Of a stretch of DNA of 64,000 bases, positions 9,126 to 19,508 are shown piece after piece. The notes under the pieces were generated by a model. That model made no database searches and had not been told where the DNA came from. It was given only the letters and a program-made list of their open reading frames with translations. Position 1 is the first letter of the stretch, and each line of letters begins with the position of its first letter. The position numbers and the translations under genes were made by a program. Origin of the DNA: Candidatus Poribacteria bacterium (lineage in GTDB: Bacteria > Poribacteria > WGA-4E > WGA-3G); assembly GCA_012270795.1 (NCBI GenBank), contig JAAXHO010000219.1:35042-99041 (forward strand). Direction: 5' to 3'.

Positions 9126-9872
9126 ATGGAAATATTCGAAGTAAGAACTAAATTGGGTACGAGTACAGCCGCTGCAATGGCTGCAAGCACAAAACTGCAG
9201 GAAGCCATCAATGCCAATGGACATGCAAGTTTCATTGTTGCTACGGGTGCATCTCAGTTTGATTTCCTGAATGCGTTGACTGCTGATTCCTCTATAGACT
9301 GGTCAAAAACAACGATGTTCCATCTGGACGAATACATCGGTATTTCTGATACACATCCAGCCAGTTTCCGTAAGTATCTTCAGGAGAGATTAGTTGATAT
9401 TGTTCAGCCAAAAACAGTGCATTTCCTGAATGGTGAAGCGGATGATCCGCAGGTAGAATGTGACAGACTCAACCAAATTATCTCACAACACACGATTAAT
9501 GTTGCATTTGTCGGAATCGGTGAAAATGGACACCTTGCTTTCAATGATCCTCCTGCTGACTTTGAGACAGAGGAGCCGTATATCATCGTGGAATTAGATG
9601 AGGCGTGCCGTTTGCAGCAGGTTGGTGAAGGATGGTTCACAGATTTGTCTGAGGTGCCGACACAGGCAATCTCAATGTCTATCCATCAGATTATGAAATC
9701 GGAAACGATTATTTGTACGGTGCCTGATGAACGCAAAGCGGAAGCTGTACGAAATTGCTTATTTGGTGAAATTTCCCCGATGCATCCTGCCTCTATTCTG
9801 CAAAATCATTCGGATTGTAGCATCTTCCTTGATGCTGGGTCGGCGTCTTTGTTGACATCTGTTTCTCCATAA
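9126..9872 (+). CDS. nagB: Glucosamine-6-phosphate deaminase
   Basis: Converts glucosamine-6-phosphate to fructose-6-phosphate and ammonia, linking amino-sugar use to glycolysis. FHLDEYIG carries the catalytic acid, and [15 protein letters not shown] is the NagB signature that separates it from 6-phosphogluconolactonase. The start is set at ATG 9126 (MEIFEVRTK); the longer track start at 9072 would overlap the MOSC gene by 49 bp. 248 aa, slightly shorter than the E. coli enzyme and lacking its C-terminal allosteric extension. Last gene of the cluster; a terminator follows at once. Confidence 0.9.
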   Translation: MEIFEVRTKLGTSTAAAMAASTKLQEAINANGHASFIVATGASQFDFLNALTADSSIDWSKTTMFHLDEYIGISDTHPASFRKYLQERLVDIVQPKTVHFLNGEADDPQVECDRLNQIISQHTINVAFVGIGENGHLAFNDPPADFETEEPYIIVELDEACRLQQVGEGWFTDLSEVPTQAISMSIHQIMKSETIICTVPDERKAEAVRNCLFGEISPMHPASILQNHSDCSIFLDAGSASLLTSVSP

Positions 9873-9878
9873 TAAAAG

Positions 9879-9912
9879 AAATCGGGTAGAATGTATTTTC
9901 CACCCGATTTTT
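9879..9912 (+). terminator. Rho-independent terminator after nagB
   Basis: Nine-bp stem AAATCGGGT / ACCCGATTT with a 14-nt loop, followed by TT and lying 6 bp after the nagB stop. Because it is symmetric it could also serve the convergent groEL transcript. Confidence 0.8.
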
Positions 9913-9957
9913 GCGATTGTATATTTCTCATAGATGTCTATGAGAGCATGTCCAGGA

Positions 9958-11592
<1,635 letters not shown>

Positions 11593-11596
11593 TTAC

Positions 11597-11890
11597 TTAA
11601 TTAGTAACTTTGGCTAAGATATCATCTTCGCGCAAAATGAGAAATTCATCATTTTCGTAAGTTACTTCGGTGCCGCCATATTTTGCGAACAGAACTTTGT
11701 CGCCGACTTGGACATCAACAGATTGCCGTTCACCGTTTTCAAGGATTCGTCCTTTGCCAACAGCGACGACTTCGCCTTCTTGAGGTTTTTCTTTGGCGGT
11801 GTCTGGGATAATGATTCCACCACTGGTTTTTTGTTCGTCCTCTTCAGAACGTTTGACGAGAATTCTATCACCAAGAGGTACAAGTGCCAT
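11597..11890 (-). CDS. groES: Co-chaperonin GroES
   Basis: Ten-kDa lid of the GroEL cage. The true start is the ATG at 11890 ([14 protein letters not shown]); GGAGGG lies 9 nt before it, so the 25 extra residues in the track are upstream DNA. The mobile-loop region reads [24 protein letters not shown] and the roof region [15 protein letters not shown]. 97 aa, standard length. First gene of the groESL operon. Confidence 0.97.
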   Translation of the reverse strand: MALVPLGDRILVKRSEEDEQKTSGGIIIPDTAKEKPQEGEVVAVGKGRILENGERQSVDVQVGDKVLFAKYGGTEVTYENDEFLILREDDILAKVTN

Positions 11891-11982
11891 ATCTTCATTC
11901 CCTCCTACGGGTAAAAAAGTTTTACGGGAATTTTGAACCCGTTTCAGATTATTCTTTTTATACACTTACTTTAGATATTTAT

Positions 11983-11999
11983 AGCAAGATGTGTGCCAA
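11983..11999 (-). promoter_or_regulatory. Sigma-54 (-24/-12) promoter for groESL
   Basis: On the minus strand TTGGCACACATCTTGCT matches the sigma-54 consensus TGGCAC-N5-TTGC, with exactly 10 nt between the invariant GG and GC. It lies about 93 bp before the groES ATG. No CIRCE element (TTAGCACTC-N9-GAGTGCTAA) is seen in this region. Confidence 0.6.
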
Positions 12000-12064
12000 T
12001 TTGAGGAATGTAGGTATAGACGCATTTTGTGTGGTATAGTGTTAAATTTGATGGTGCAAATATG

Positions 12065-12077
12065 TGACATTTTGTCA
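12065..12077. promoter_or_regulatory. Candidate activator site 1 (TGACA-N3-TGTCA)
   Basis: Perfect inverted repeat TGACATTTTGTCA, about 100 bp upstream of the expected groES transcription start. Its distance fits an enhancer-binding-protein site for a sigma-54 promoter. Confidence 0.4.
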
Positions 12078-12104
12078 TTTATTTGGATTATTATTCGCCA
12101 AGTG

Positions 12105-12117
12105 TGTCATTTTGACA
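12105..12117. promoter_or_regulatory. Candidate activator site 2 (TGTCA-N3-TGACA)
   Basis: Inverted repeat TGTCATTTTGACA centred 40 bp from site 1 (about four helical turns), so both would face the same side of the DNA. The arms are the mirror order of site 1. Confidence 0.35.
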
Positions 12118-12170
12118 TAGCAAATAGTTTTGAAACATGATGCCAAATTGCGCGCACATTGTTACATTGT

Positions 12171-12210
12171 ATCTCATAAATGCATTTTTGTCCAAATACA
12201 CCGAATCGCG
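12171..12210. repeat. Left half of an interrupted family-D palindrome; ends in target duplication CCGAATCGCG
   Basis: ATCTCATAAATGCATTTTTG and following bases match the left half of the intact copy at 48514-48609. The last ten bases, CCGAATCGCG (12201-12210), are repeated exactly at 15721-15730 on the far side of the 3.5-kb block. Confidence 0.65.
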
Positions 12211-12229
12211 GGTGTGTAAAGTTTTTGTT

Positions 12230-12430
12230 ACCTTTTGTGTACGGAATCTCGAATTTTTCGGTGGGCGCGGCGTGTGTGCGGAATCTCGGAAAACGCGGAA
12301 AAGACCGCTGCCACGGATCGCCTTGCTTAGTTATGGGTTATTCTTTGCAATAAATGTTCATGAAGGTGTCTTTTCCGCGTCTTCCGTGTACTCCGCGCAT
12401 TCCGCGATTCCGAACCCAGATCCGCAAAAC
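12230..12430. repeat. GC-rich inverted repeat shared with 63480-63720
   Basis: The segment GCGTGTGTGCGGAATC and the opposing CGCGTCTTCCGTGTACTCCG face each other. Both occur again near the window end at about 63528-63700, in rearranged order. No coding potential is evident in the overlapping short ORFs. Confidence 0.5.
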
Positions 12431-12544
12431 CCGACAATTGAATGCCTCTGTATTTTTCATGAGTCCTCCTTATCAGGGAACTCCATCTTTGCACGCCATC
12501 ACATGCGCGTATGGCATGCAAATTGAGGGACAAGGGGATAAGAT

Positions 12545-12577
12545 AAAAAAGGCAGATACCCTTTCGGATACCTGCCT
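12545..12577 (-). terminator. Rho-independent terminator for the 12.6-14.9 kb operon
   Basis: On the minus strand a 12-bp stem AGGCAGGTATCC / GGGTATCTGCCT (two wobbles) with a GAAA tetraloop, followed by TTTTTT. It lies about 40 bp after the stop of the downstream gene. Confidence 0.85.
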
Positions 12578-12615
12578 ATGTTTATCTATATCGTCACTAT
12601 CAATGAAAGGACACC

Positions 12616-14215
12616 TTAGGGGCCAATATCTATTTCAAAAGTTAGATTATAATTTGAACCATCTGATAACCTTTCCACGCGTGCTATCAGGGTGTAGGAC
12701 GTATAGGATTCTATGCTGTTCTCTGACGAGAACGTGTACGTTAAAGTGCCTTCAGTTTTGTTAGGACCGCCGGAATTGGCATACAACCACGTGCCAAGTC
12801 CAGTTTCACCTTCTTCCAATAGGTACCAATTTATCTCAAAGTAATCGGAATCCGCTATCGCCTTAAACTTATGCGTTTCTCCAAGTCCCCAAACGAAAGG
12901 AGGGGAGGTTGTGTGGTGCAACCCTGGTGTAGTCGGTTGGGGTGAGGATGGAGTGGTTGATGCAGTCTCATCATCGTCCGAATCGCCAGCATCCTGTGAA
13001 CCGCATCCAGGACAACGATCACTCCCATCTATACACGTATCACAACTAGGGGTTTCGTCGGGTATAACAGCGTCAACGCCAACGCCATTTTCACCATGAA
13101 CAAGCAGTTTGTCAACCTTCGCTGTTGGAGGCGTTGTACTACCACGATGCCTTGTCTTCGTATAAGGAATATTAACACTATGTTCATATTCTTTGGCTTG
13201 ATACCCGCTCATATATTTCTTACCGTTAGACTTGCTATACACAGGTACGTAGTTATGAACGCCACTACGACTTGTTGAATCGTAACAGTCACGGAAAGGT
13301 GCACCACAGATACCCACCCGCTTAGCTAATGAAAGACCACCAGGATGCCAAGCAATATAACTATTACAATATTTGACAGCATGTTCTCTCTGCTTCGCTT
13401 CATAATTATTTTGGCAGGTATAATACGAACGACCACATCCAGCAACACTCGGATTCGGGTCTTTATCACCACCGCAATAATGCGGTGATCTTCTAACGCT
13501 TTATACGGCGTATCGTATGTATCATCACAGACGGATGAGAGAAGCCCATTCCCCTTACAGGCCCAGGTTGGATAAATAGCGGATGGCAGCGTGTATGATT
13601 TATAAATGTGTAGGTAAGTCATTATCTCGGACTCTGAAGTCGTTGGCAGTGCCTTCCAACGATCAAGCACCAAATCAGCCATATTATACATCCGTTGCCA
13701 TTGCGACAGTCCCGCGCTAAATTTCGGTATATGTGCATTGACCTCCTTACATGCTAATGCATACTTCTGCTCTCTATCAATCTTGCCTTTCATATCTAAC
13801 AGTTCATTAACGGCAGTTACGAGAAGCCCCGAATAATTTTGTGTCAGAACCTGTTCAGCGGTTGAAGAAAATTTTTTGGTCTTATTTTTCCAATTCCAAC
13901 CCCCGTATGCCGCTGTTTCGGATGCCGTCCGCTTTTCCGTTAAAAATCTGCTTTCGTTCCGAAGTTCTTGAACGTTGTCTCTGCAACTGTTAGACCACTG
14001 GATGAGTGCCTTTACAGTTTCCTTTGGATGAGTGCCTTTACAGTTTCCTTAGATGGAGTCACATACATAGGGTCATTATTCAGCTGCTCATCAGTGGGTT
14101 CGTTTTCAAAAACGAGGATCCCATCATACTCGGCATCCTCGGCAAAAACGCCACTGCTGAACATAACAAATAATAGGGCAAGGATATGGAGAAAAAGAAA
14201 GTGTCGTCCTCTCAT
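12616..14215 (-). pseudogene. Broken secreted protein, signal peptide plus Cys-rich region (two frameshifts)
   Basis: Three ORFs (14012-14215, 13326-13793, 12616-13317) form one gene. The first encodes a signal peptide (HILALLFVMFSSGVFAED). It ends early because a perfect 26-bp tandem duplication (13999-14050) shifts the frame; without it KETVKALIQ continues into WSNSC and joins the second ORF. A second shift lies near 13480-13495, at a perfect 7-bp hairpin (CACCGCA/TGCGGTG). There the alternative frame continues with HYCGGDKDPNPSVAGCGRSY into the third ORF. The restored product is about 525 aa, with several CxxC-like pairs (CIDGSDRCPGCG) and a Pro/Thr linker before a C-terminal beta-rich domain. 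I do not recognise the family. It overlaps the upstream gene by ATGA. Confidence 0.75.
13999..14050. repeat. Perfect 26-bp tandem duplication causing a frameshift
   Basis: TGGATGAGTGCCTTTACAGT plus six more bases occurs twice back to back (13999-14024 and 14025-14050). Twenty-six is not a multiple of three. Both copies encode KETVKALIQ on the minus strand, but in different frames. Confidence 0.9.
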
Positions 14216-14901
14216 TGTTTTCCTCCATCATCTGATGCCTTTTTAGGCGGTTTTGTGTTAATAAACACTGCTGAGGACTCTTCCGTTGCCGGAATAATCC
14301 GAGGAACCGGGAATTCCTTCCTATGTTCTTTTTCCATTTCCTCCATAATTGCGTCTATTCTATCGTTCTTTTCATCCATTATTTTATACAGTATGGGAAT
14401 CGTTGCGTTATACAACCGCACTCCTGCCTCAAAATCTGTTTCGCCTAATTCATTAGATGCCTTTGTGTATAGTCTCGCCAAATGGAGAAGAACATCTAAG
14501 TCCATCTGTCGCAACTCTTCCTCTGCCGGAAACTTTTCGGGGATTTCATCAGGTAAATCTGATTGCATTTCAACTAATTGTGGCACACCACCAATAGGCG
14601 TTTGTTCTATCGTTTCGCCTTGTGTGATTTGCATTTCGTGCCAGTGGTCTCCGTGCCATTCCCACACGTATCCTTCTCTTGCAGTACCCGGCGGTGGCCC
14701 TGGAGGGGTCCCTATTGCAACGTGTTTGGTTGTTTTCTTTTTCTCAGCTGCTTTGTCCAGTGCCTCCAATTTTCTATCGTACCTTTCACGTTCTTTTTCC
14801 ATTTCTTTTTTGAAGTTTGCGTGATCTATTTGTGTCCAAATCATAATTCCACCAAAGATAACAATAAGGACTCCAAATACCCAATAAGTTGCTTTGTTCA
14901 T
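14212..14901 (-). CDS. Membrane-anchored coiled-coil protein of unknown function
   Basis: 229 aa. One N-terminal membrane helix (TYWVFGVLIVIFGGIMIW) is followed by a charged coiled coil (residues ~28-60). A Gly/Pro linker leads to a distinctive GYVWEWHGDHWHEM motif, rich in Trp and His. A helical C-terminal half ends in a Lys-rich tail. The orientation suggests most of the protein is outside the cytoplasm. No family is recognised. It is the first gene of a two-gene operon with the broken secreted protein, overlapping it by 4 bp (ATGA), so translation is coupled. Both lie inside the 3.5-kb mobile-like element, which suggests they are its cargo. The His/Trp motif might bind metal, but this is a guess. 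Confidence 0.75.
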   Translation of the reverse strand: MNKATYWVFGVLIVIFGGIMIWTQIDHANFKKEMEKERERYDRKLEALDKAAEKKKTTKHVAIGTPPGPPPGTAREGYVWEWHGDHWHEMQITQGETIEQTPIGGVPQLVEMQSDLPDEIPEKFPAEEELRQMDLDVLLHLARLYTKASNELGETDFEAGVRLYNATIPILYKIMDEKNDRIDAIMEEMEKEHRKEFPVPRIIPATEESSAVFINTKPPKKASDDGGKQ

Positions 14902-15080
14902 TACTTTATTTTCCTTATAAGTTTTTTTATCCCTGTGATCTATTCCACATTATTAGATTATATATACTTCTTGTCCAAATTTCAAACATATTCTGCACAT
15001 TGTGTGTTTGTTGTGCAAGAATATGCCCTATGTTTAGTATAATAAGATGCATTGAAGTATCCCTCAATGCAACAACAATA

Positions 15081-15134
15081 GCCCGCGACGAAACGTGCGG
15101 GCACAAAAACATCGCAAACAGGAATGCTTGCGAT
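15081..15134 (-). terminator. Two tandem hairpins, terminator-like on the minus strand, with no gene upstream
   Basis: Reading the minus strand, stem ATCGCAA/TTGCGAT (15111-15134) is followed by GTTTTTGT. A second stem GCCCGC/GCGGGC (15081-15102), extended by ACG/CGT, comes next. No minus-strand ORF ends before it. It could terminate a short untranslated transcript from the 15.15-15.4 kb stretch, or be the folded 5' leader of the gene starting at 14901. Confidence 0.4.
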
Positions 15135-15422
15135 AAGACTTTGTAATTGACAAATATTAACGAATGTGAAATTTCGAGGGGGTAACCGAAGGTTAAATTG
15201 AGGCTCGATCATGTAATGAACACTTGACGTTTTCATTTTTTGAAACTGAATTGTAATGTTCACATGTCGCTGCTTCATTTCAAAATCCCCATATTAAAAT
15301 TCTGATTTTAAAATGTCAAATTAATTTTGAAGAAAAATCACAAATTTTGCATTATTTTTGCTCTTTTTCCTCAAAATTATACACAAACGCTCAAATTTTG
15401 TCAATTTTTTCAGGATTATTTG

Positions 15423-15720
15423 GGTGTGTAAAGTTTTTGTAGAAACATTGATATGACTTTTGTTCGCCATATTTTTTCTCGTATGTCTATAGTCTTTTCA
15501 CTTGTCTGAACCAGGATTTGCAGGATTTCCAGATTTCCAGGATTATGAGTTTGAGGTATAACGCACCGTTCATAAGTTGGCATAAATCTGTGTAAAAAAC
15601 TATTGATGAGGAAAATCCTGGAAATCTGGAAATCCCGGGGAATGCCATAAGGCATTCATACCGTTGATTTGGAAATCCTGCAAATCCTGGTTCAGACAAG
15701 TAACCAAAACTTTACACACC
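15423..15720. mobile_element. 298-bp palindromic MITE-like sub-element
   Basis: Left end GGTGTGTAAAGTTTTTGT, right end inverted CCAAAACTTTACACACC. Inside, a perfect 31-bp inverted repeat (15500-15530 with 15671-15701, CTTGTCTGAACCAGGATTTG...) encloses a second 14-bp pair and the GAATGCCATAAGGCATTC palindrome that also occurs at 25378, 55428 and 58536. The flanking bases of this shorter unit do not match, unlike those of the 12211-15720 unit. Confidence 0.6.
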
Positions 15721-15776
15721 CCGAATCGCGCGTATGGTAAATCGGGGTTAGAAACCCCTCCTACGATTTATGAGAG
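15721..15776. repeat. Right half of interrupted family-D palindrome, with target duplication
   Basis: Begins CCGAATCGCG (exact repeat of 12201-12210) and ends CCTACGATTTATGAGAG. It matches the right half of the intact copy at 48514-48609. Confidence 0.65.
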
Positions 15777-15856
15777 AGGTTGTAGAAAACACTTTACTTA
15801 TTGTTCGTTATTATGTTATAATTCACAGAAATTTGAGAGCAATCAGGAGGACATAA

Positions 15857-17074
15857 ATGCGTAATAATCCTGCTTATAATTTGTTAGCTGAAACCTTAGA
15901 AAGACAGGGAATTCAGGTTGATCAAGTAAAGTCTCACTTAAAGCAACAACATATTGAGACACCATCTTGGGGCTATGGAAATTCTGGAACACGTTTTGGT
16001 GTTTTTGAACAAGCTGGTGCGGCGCGAAACGCAGCAGAACGTTTAGAAGATGCAGCAACGGTACACCTTTTCACAGGTGTCGCGCCGACTGTTGCGCTAC
16101 ACATTCCTTGGGACAAAACTGACGATTGGGGTGCGTTGAAGCAGTATGCTGCGGATGTCGGTATTGGCATTGGTGCAATCAATCCTAACGTATTTCAGGA
16201 TCAGATCTACAAACTTGGCAGTGTGTGCAATCCAAAGGCAGAGGTGCGGAGACTTGCTATAGACCACATGCTGGAATGTGTTGAAATCATGAAGAAGACG
16301 GGTTCAGATTTACTTAGTTTGTGGTTTGCCGATGGCACGAACTTTCCCGGTCAAGCGAGTTTCAGAAAACGCAAACAGTGGATGACAGAAGCATTAGGTG
16401 AGGTCTACGAGGCACTCCCGGCAGACTCACGCATGTTGATTGAATATAAGTTTTTTGAACCAGCATTTTATCATACGGACTTAGCCGATTGGGGTACTGC
16501 TTATTTAATGGCGACCAAACTCGGTCCTAAAGCACAGGTACTTGTTGACCTTGGACACCATCCGCAAGGCACAAATATTGAGTTCATTGTAGCGTACTTG
16601 ATTGACGAGGGTAAACTTGGCGGATTCCATTTCAACTGTCGGAAATACGCTGATGATGACTTGACGGTGGGTTCTATCAATCCTCAGGAACTTTTCCTTA
16701 TATATACAGAACTTGTTGATGCCGAACTCGATCCTGGAACAGAAACAGACATTGCTTATATGATAGACCAGAGTCATAATTTGAAACCGAAGGTTGAAGC
16801 GAGTATACAGTCAGTATGTAATCTACAGAAGGCTTATGCAAAGGCACTGATAGTTGACCGAGAGGCGTTAGCAGCAGCACAAGATGCGGAAGACTTGGTA
16901 GAAGCAGAAAGCATTATCCAACGTGCTTACGAAACCGATGTAAATCCACTACTGGAACAGGTGCGTTTGGAGATTGGGCGTGATCCTCATCCATTGGCTG
17001 CATATCGTAAGAGCGGTTATTATGAAAAAATCAGCAAGGAACGTATTGGTGGCGAAAGTCAAGGTTGGGCATGA
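15857..17074 (+). CDS. rhaI: L-rhamnose isomerase, Pseudomonas/rhizobial type
   Basis: Cytoplasmic aldose-ketose isomerase converting L-rhamnose to L-rhamnulose; enzymes of this TIM-barrel subtype also act on D-allose and other rare sugars. Segments [56 protein letters not shown] and [14 protein letters not shown] carry the metal and sugar ligands. 405 aa, near the usual ~420. AGGAGG lies 6 nt before the ATG. The next gene, rpiA, overlaps it by ATGA, so the two are coupled and a broader pentose/deoxyhexose pathway is likely. Confidence 0.88.
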   Translation: MRNNPAYNLLAETLERQGIQVDQVKSHLKQQHIETPSWGYGNSGTRFGVFEQAGAARNAAERLEDAATVHLFTGVAPTVALHIPWDKTDDWGALKQYAADVGIGIGAINPNVFQDQIYKLGSVCNPKAEVRRLAIDHMLECVEIMKKTGSDLLSLWFADGTNFPGQASFRKRKQWMTEALGEVYEALPADSRMLIEYKFFEPAFYHTDLADWGTAYLMATKLGPKAQVLVDLGHHPQGTNIEFIVAYLIDEGKLGGFHFNCRKYADDDLTVGSINPQELFLIYTELVDAELDPGTETDIAYMIDQSHNLKPKVEASIQSVCNLQKAYAKALIVDREALAAAQDAEDLVEAESIIQRAYETDVNPLLEQVRLEIGRDPHPLAAYRKSGYYEKISKERIGGESQGWA

Positions 17075-17754
17075 ACAGAGAACACCAGAAAAAAATAGCA
17101 GCCGAAAAAGCCACTGAAGAGATACAAGATGGCATGATATTAGGTTTGGGGACAGGTTCCACCGCCTACTATGCGTTATTAAAGATCGGGCAGATGGTGA
17201 AAAACGGGTTAGATATAATTGGTATTCCAACTTCGGACGGTACGGAGAAAATCGCAGTAGAACAGGGTATCCCACTGTCATCTCTCTCAGTTTATTCTAA
17301 GATAGATTTGACGATTGATGGAGCAGACGAAGTAGATGCGCACCTTAATTTAATCAAAGGTGGCGGTGCTGCTTTAGTCAGAGAAAAGATTATCGCAAAT
17401 GCTTCTCAACGTATCTTGATTGTTGTTGATGAGAGTAAAGTTTCACATATAATTGGTACTTCGTTTGCGCTACCTGTAGAAATTGTTAAGTTTGGATGGG
17501 AAGCAACGCAACGCGAGGTCAATAAGATCTGTAAGCGATCAGATGTACGTGGGGGAATTGTGAATCCATTGATCACTGATAACGGTAATTATATATTGGA
17601 CTGTCACTTTGATGGTATTCCGAAACCTGAGTTTGTTGAGCAACAACTGAACAATATCCCTGGTGTTGTTGAGAACGGCATATTTGTTAAGCTTGCAGAC
17701 CAAGTGATTATTGGAACTTCTACCGGTATTCGCTATATGGAACGATCTCAATGA
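17071..17754 (+). CDS. rpiA: Ribose-5-phosphate isomerase A
   Basis: Interconverts ribose-5-phosphate and ribulose-5-phosphate. [39 protein letters not shown] (catalytic Asp and Lys) and the middle DESK segment are all conserved. The start is ATG 17071, overlapping the rhaI stop as ATGA; the TTG two codons earlier in the track is less likely. 227 aa, the standard length. Its own stop overlaps the next gene by ATGA, making a tight three-gene operon. Confidence 0.95.
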   Translation: MNREHQKKIAAEKATEEIQDGMILGLGTGSTAYYALLKIGQMVKNGLDIIGIPTSDGTEKIAVEQGIPLSSLSVYSKIDLTIDGADEVDAHLNLIKGGGAALVREKIIANASQRILIVVDESKVSHIIGTSFALPVEIVKFGWEATQREVNKICKRSDVRGGIVNPLITDNGNYILDCHFDGIPKPEFVEQQLNNIPGVVENGIFVKLADQVIIGTSTGIRYMERSQ

Positions 17755-18575
17755 TTAGACCTCTATTACTTGTCTCCTTGTTACTTTTTTTGTCCTTCAT
17801 GGTATTATCTGGCATTGTATCTGCTGAGATATTTACTGATAGTGGTTTAGTAGATATACCGACAGGAGAGATATTAGCCCATGGAATTTTTGATGTAGGT
17901 GTATATGCCCCTTTTCAAAATACGACACATTTCAAACGGGATCCTGTTGCGTTTCGTGTCAATTTTGGGATGTTTGATAGACTTGAGTTTGGTGCGTCAC
18001 ACATACTCCCCCAGGACAATGATGCCTCGCGCTCCTTCTTAGGACACGTAAAAGCACAATTATTAAAAGAATCTGGAAAATTACCGAGTGTTGCAGTCGG
18101 TATTGAGAATATCGGAAATAATGTAATTCAACAGTGGGATACCTACCGTGCTAATTCCTCATATTTTGTTATCAGTAAAACCTTTAATCTACCGCGAATC
18201 CATCTAATTAGGGGACACATCGGTATTGGTAATAAACGTTTTGCCTACACTGAGCGGCGTATTGGGATTTTGGGAGGCATAAGTACAGAATTACAACCTG
18301 CTTTTGCCAGAGGCGACATCGTGATCAGTTTAGAATTTGATGGCGCAGGTGTCAACGTTGGGTTACAACACACAGCAAATAGCGGGTTGCGATTAGCAAT
18401 GGGAGTGGAGACGCTAAACAAACCGGATGAAATCCGATATTTCACTGCAATATCATGGTCAAATTCAAAATTGATGGAACAGATAGCAGCGGCTAATCGG
18501 CTCGCGCTACAAGCAGCAAAACGTGCAGGACAAGTGAAACAAACCCCAGACAAAAAGGAAGAAACGTCAGAATAA
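17751..18575 (+). CDS. YjbH-like exported beta-barrel protein
   Basis: 274 aa. A hydrophobic signal peptide (LLLVSLLLFLSFMVLSGIVSA) is followed by an opening IFTDSGLVDIPTGEILAHG, which resembles YjbH-type exopolysaccharide outer-membrane proteins (TAPTxGLxxxPTA start). The rest alternates beta strands of about ten residues with short turns, ending in an Ala/Lys-rich helix and an acidic tail. The function is not known from sequence; an outer-membrane barrel is the likely place. It overlaps rpiA by 4 bp, so it is co-translated with the sugar genes. It converges on an OmpA-like gene 11 bp away. Confidence 0.6.
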   Translation: MIRPLLLVSLLLFLSFMVLSGIVSAEIFTDSGLVDIPTGEILAHGIFDVGVYAPFQNTTHFKRDPVAFRVNFGMFDRLEFGASHILPQDNDASRSFLGHVKAQLLKESGKLPSVAVGIENIGNNVIQQWDTYRANSSYFVISKTFNLPRIHLIRGHIGIGNKRFAYTERRIGILGGISTELQPAFARGDIVISLEFDGAGVNVGLQHTANSGLRLAMGVETLNKPDEIRYFTAISWSNSKLMEQIAAANRLALQAAKRAGQVKQTPDKKEETSE

Positions 18576-18586
18576 GAAAAAGTTTT

Positions 18587-19507
18587 TTACGGCTTTACTT
18601 CGATCGTTTCCATGACATTTTGAAGAGATTTGAGCAGTTCTGATAAGAAATCCTGTGGTGGTACAAGGATAATCTCAATTCTTCTGTTTTTTGCTTTTGC
18701 TTCCTCAGTTTCTTCTTTATCTATAGGTTGATAGAATGCATATCCCGTTGCAGTTAGCCGTTGTGGTGCAATTTTTGCATTCTGTTGTAAGTATTTGACA
18801 GCAGCAATTGATCGGTCGGCAGATAGGTTCCAGTTGCGCAGTTCATCCCCTGCGATTGGGTTGTTGTCTGTATGTCCTTCAATCCGAATATCGTATTCTG
18901 AGTATTCTGTGTTTAATAGAATTTCTTCTGCAATTGCGTCAAGAAGTTCTTTGCCTTCTTTGCTAAGTTTTGCGCTTCCTGTTTCAAAGAGGATTTTCCC
19001 TTTAACGTCAAGTGTCAACCTGCCTGCTTCATCCAACACAGCTCCGACAGAATCTTTGAATCTTGCTTGAATAGAAGCGATTGACTTTTGTGATTGATCA
19101 CGTATCCGTTTTAGTTCCGCTTCAATCTCATTCAATTTTGTTCGTAGGTTGTTCTTTTCGGTTTCAAGGGTGCTTTTATCCTGTTGAAGTTTGTTTCTTT
19201 CAGCAGCAATCTTTTTAGCTGCTTCACTTGCATTTTCCAGAATTTCTTTTGTTTGGTTTAGTTCAGTTTGCGTGTCCTTTAGGTTTTTCTCGGTTTCTGT
19301 CAGTTTTTTTTCCAATGCAGTCTTGGCTGTTTCAGTAGTCTGTAATGTTGTTTGGGATGAAGCCAAGTCTGTCTTTGTCTGATCGAGTTCTACTAAAGTA
19401 GACTTGAGTTCTTGTATGGTAGAATAGTACAACCATCCGCTTACAACAATGGCAATGCAAGCTGCAATGACGATAGCAATGATTGAAATAAGCCCTTTTT
19501 TTTCCAT
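18587..19507 (-). CDS. OmpA/MotB-type peptidoglycan-binding membrane protein with coiled coil
   Basis: 306 aa. One N-terminal membrane helix (LISIIAIVIAACIAIVVSGW) is followed by a coiled coil of about 110 residues, Lys/Glu/Gln-rich. The C-terminal OmpA domain (~170-290) has LFETGSAKLSKEGKELLD, IEGHTDNNPI and NWNLSADRSIAAVKYL, the usual diaminopimelate-contact region. It is probably anchored in the inner membrane and reaches the cell wall, like YiaD/MotB-type proteins. The gene begins 1 nt after the RNHCP gene stop, and its AAGGAG ribosome site lies inside that gene's last codons, so translation is coupled. Confidence 0.85.
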   Translation of the reverse strand: MEKKGLISIIAIVIAACIAIVVSGWLYYSTIQELKSTLVELDQTKTDLASSQTTLQTTETAKTALEKKLTETEKNLKDTQTELNQTKEILENASEAAKKIAAERNKLQQDKSTLETEKNNLRTKLNEIEAELKRIRDQSQKSIASIQARFKDSVGAVLDEAGRLTLDVKGKILFETGSAKLSKEGKELLDAIAEEILLNTEYSEYDIRIEGHTDNNPIAGDELRNWNLSADRSIAAVKYLQQNAKIAPQRLTATGYAFYQPIDKEETEEAKAKNRRIEIILVPPQDFLSELLKSLQNVMETIEVKP

Positions 19508-19508
19508 C

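Larger units (their letters stand above)
12211..15720. mobile_element. 3.5-kb transposon-like element with terminal inverted repeats and 10-bp target duplication
   Basis: The left end starts GGTGTGTAAAGTTTTTGT and the right end, read inward on the other strand, GGTGTGTAAAGTTTTGGT; 20 of 21 end bases agree. Both ends are flanked by CCGAATCGCG. Removing the element restores a family-D palindrome like the intact one at 48514. Inside are a palindromic GC-rich repeat (12230-12430), a two-gene minus-strand operon (one gene broken), and a 298-bp sub-element sharing the right end. No transposase is present, so it would need one in trans, or it arose by recombination between two related small elements. 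Confidence 0.65.

Noticed and set aside
11900-12060. CIRCE/HrcA operator before groES
   Set aside because: No TTAGCACTC-N9-GAGTGCTAA or close variant is present on either strand.
12137-12764. Plus ORFs of 129 and 136 aa at 12137-12526 and 12354-12764
   Set aside because: They run through the GC-rich inverted repeat and the terminator of the minus-strand operon; no ribosome sites.
15416-15699. Short minus ORFs at 15416-15655 and 15487-15699
   Set aside because: They translate the two arms of the 31-bp palindrome (GFAGFPNQRYE, FQISRIF); not genes.
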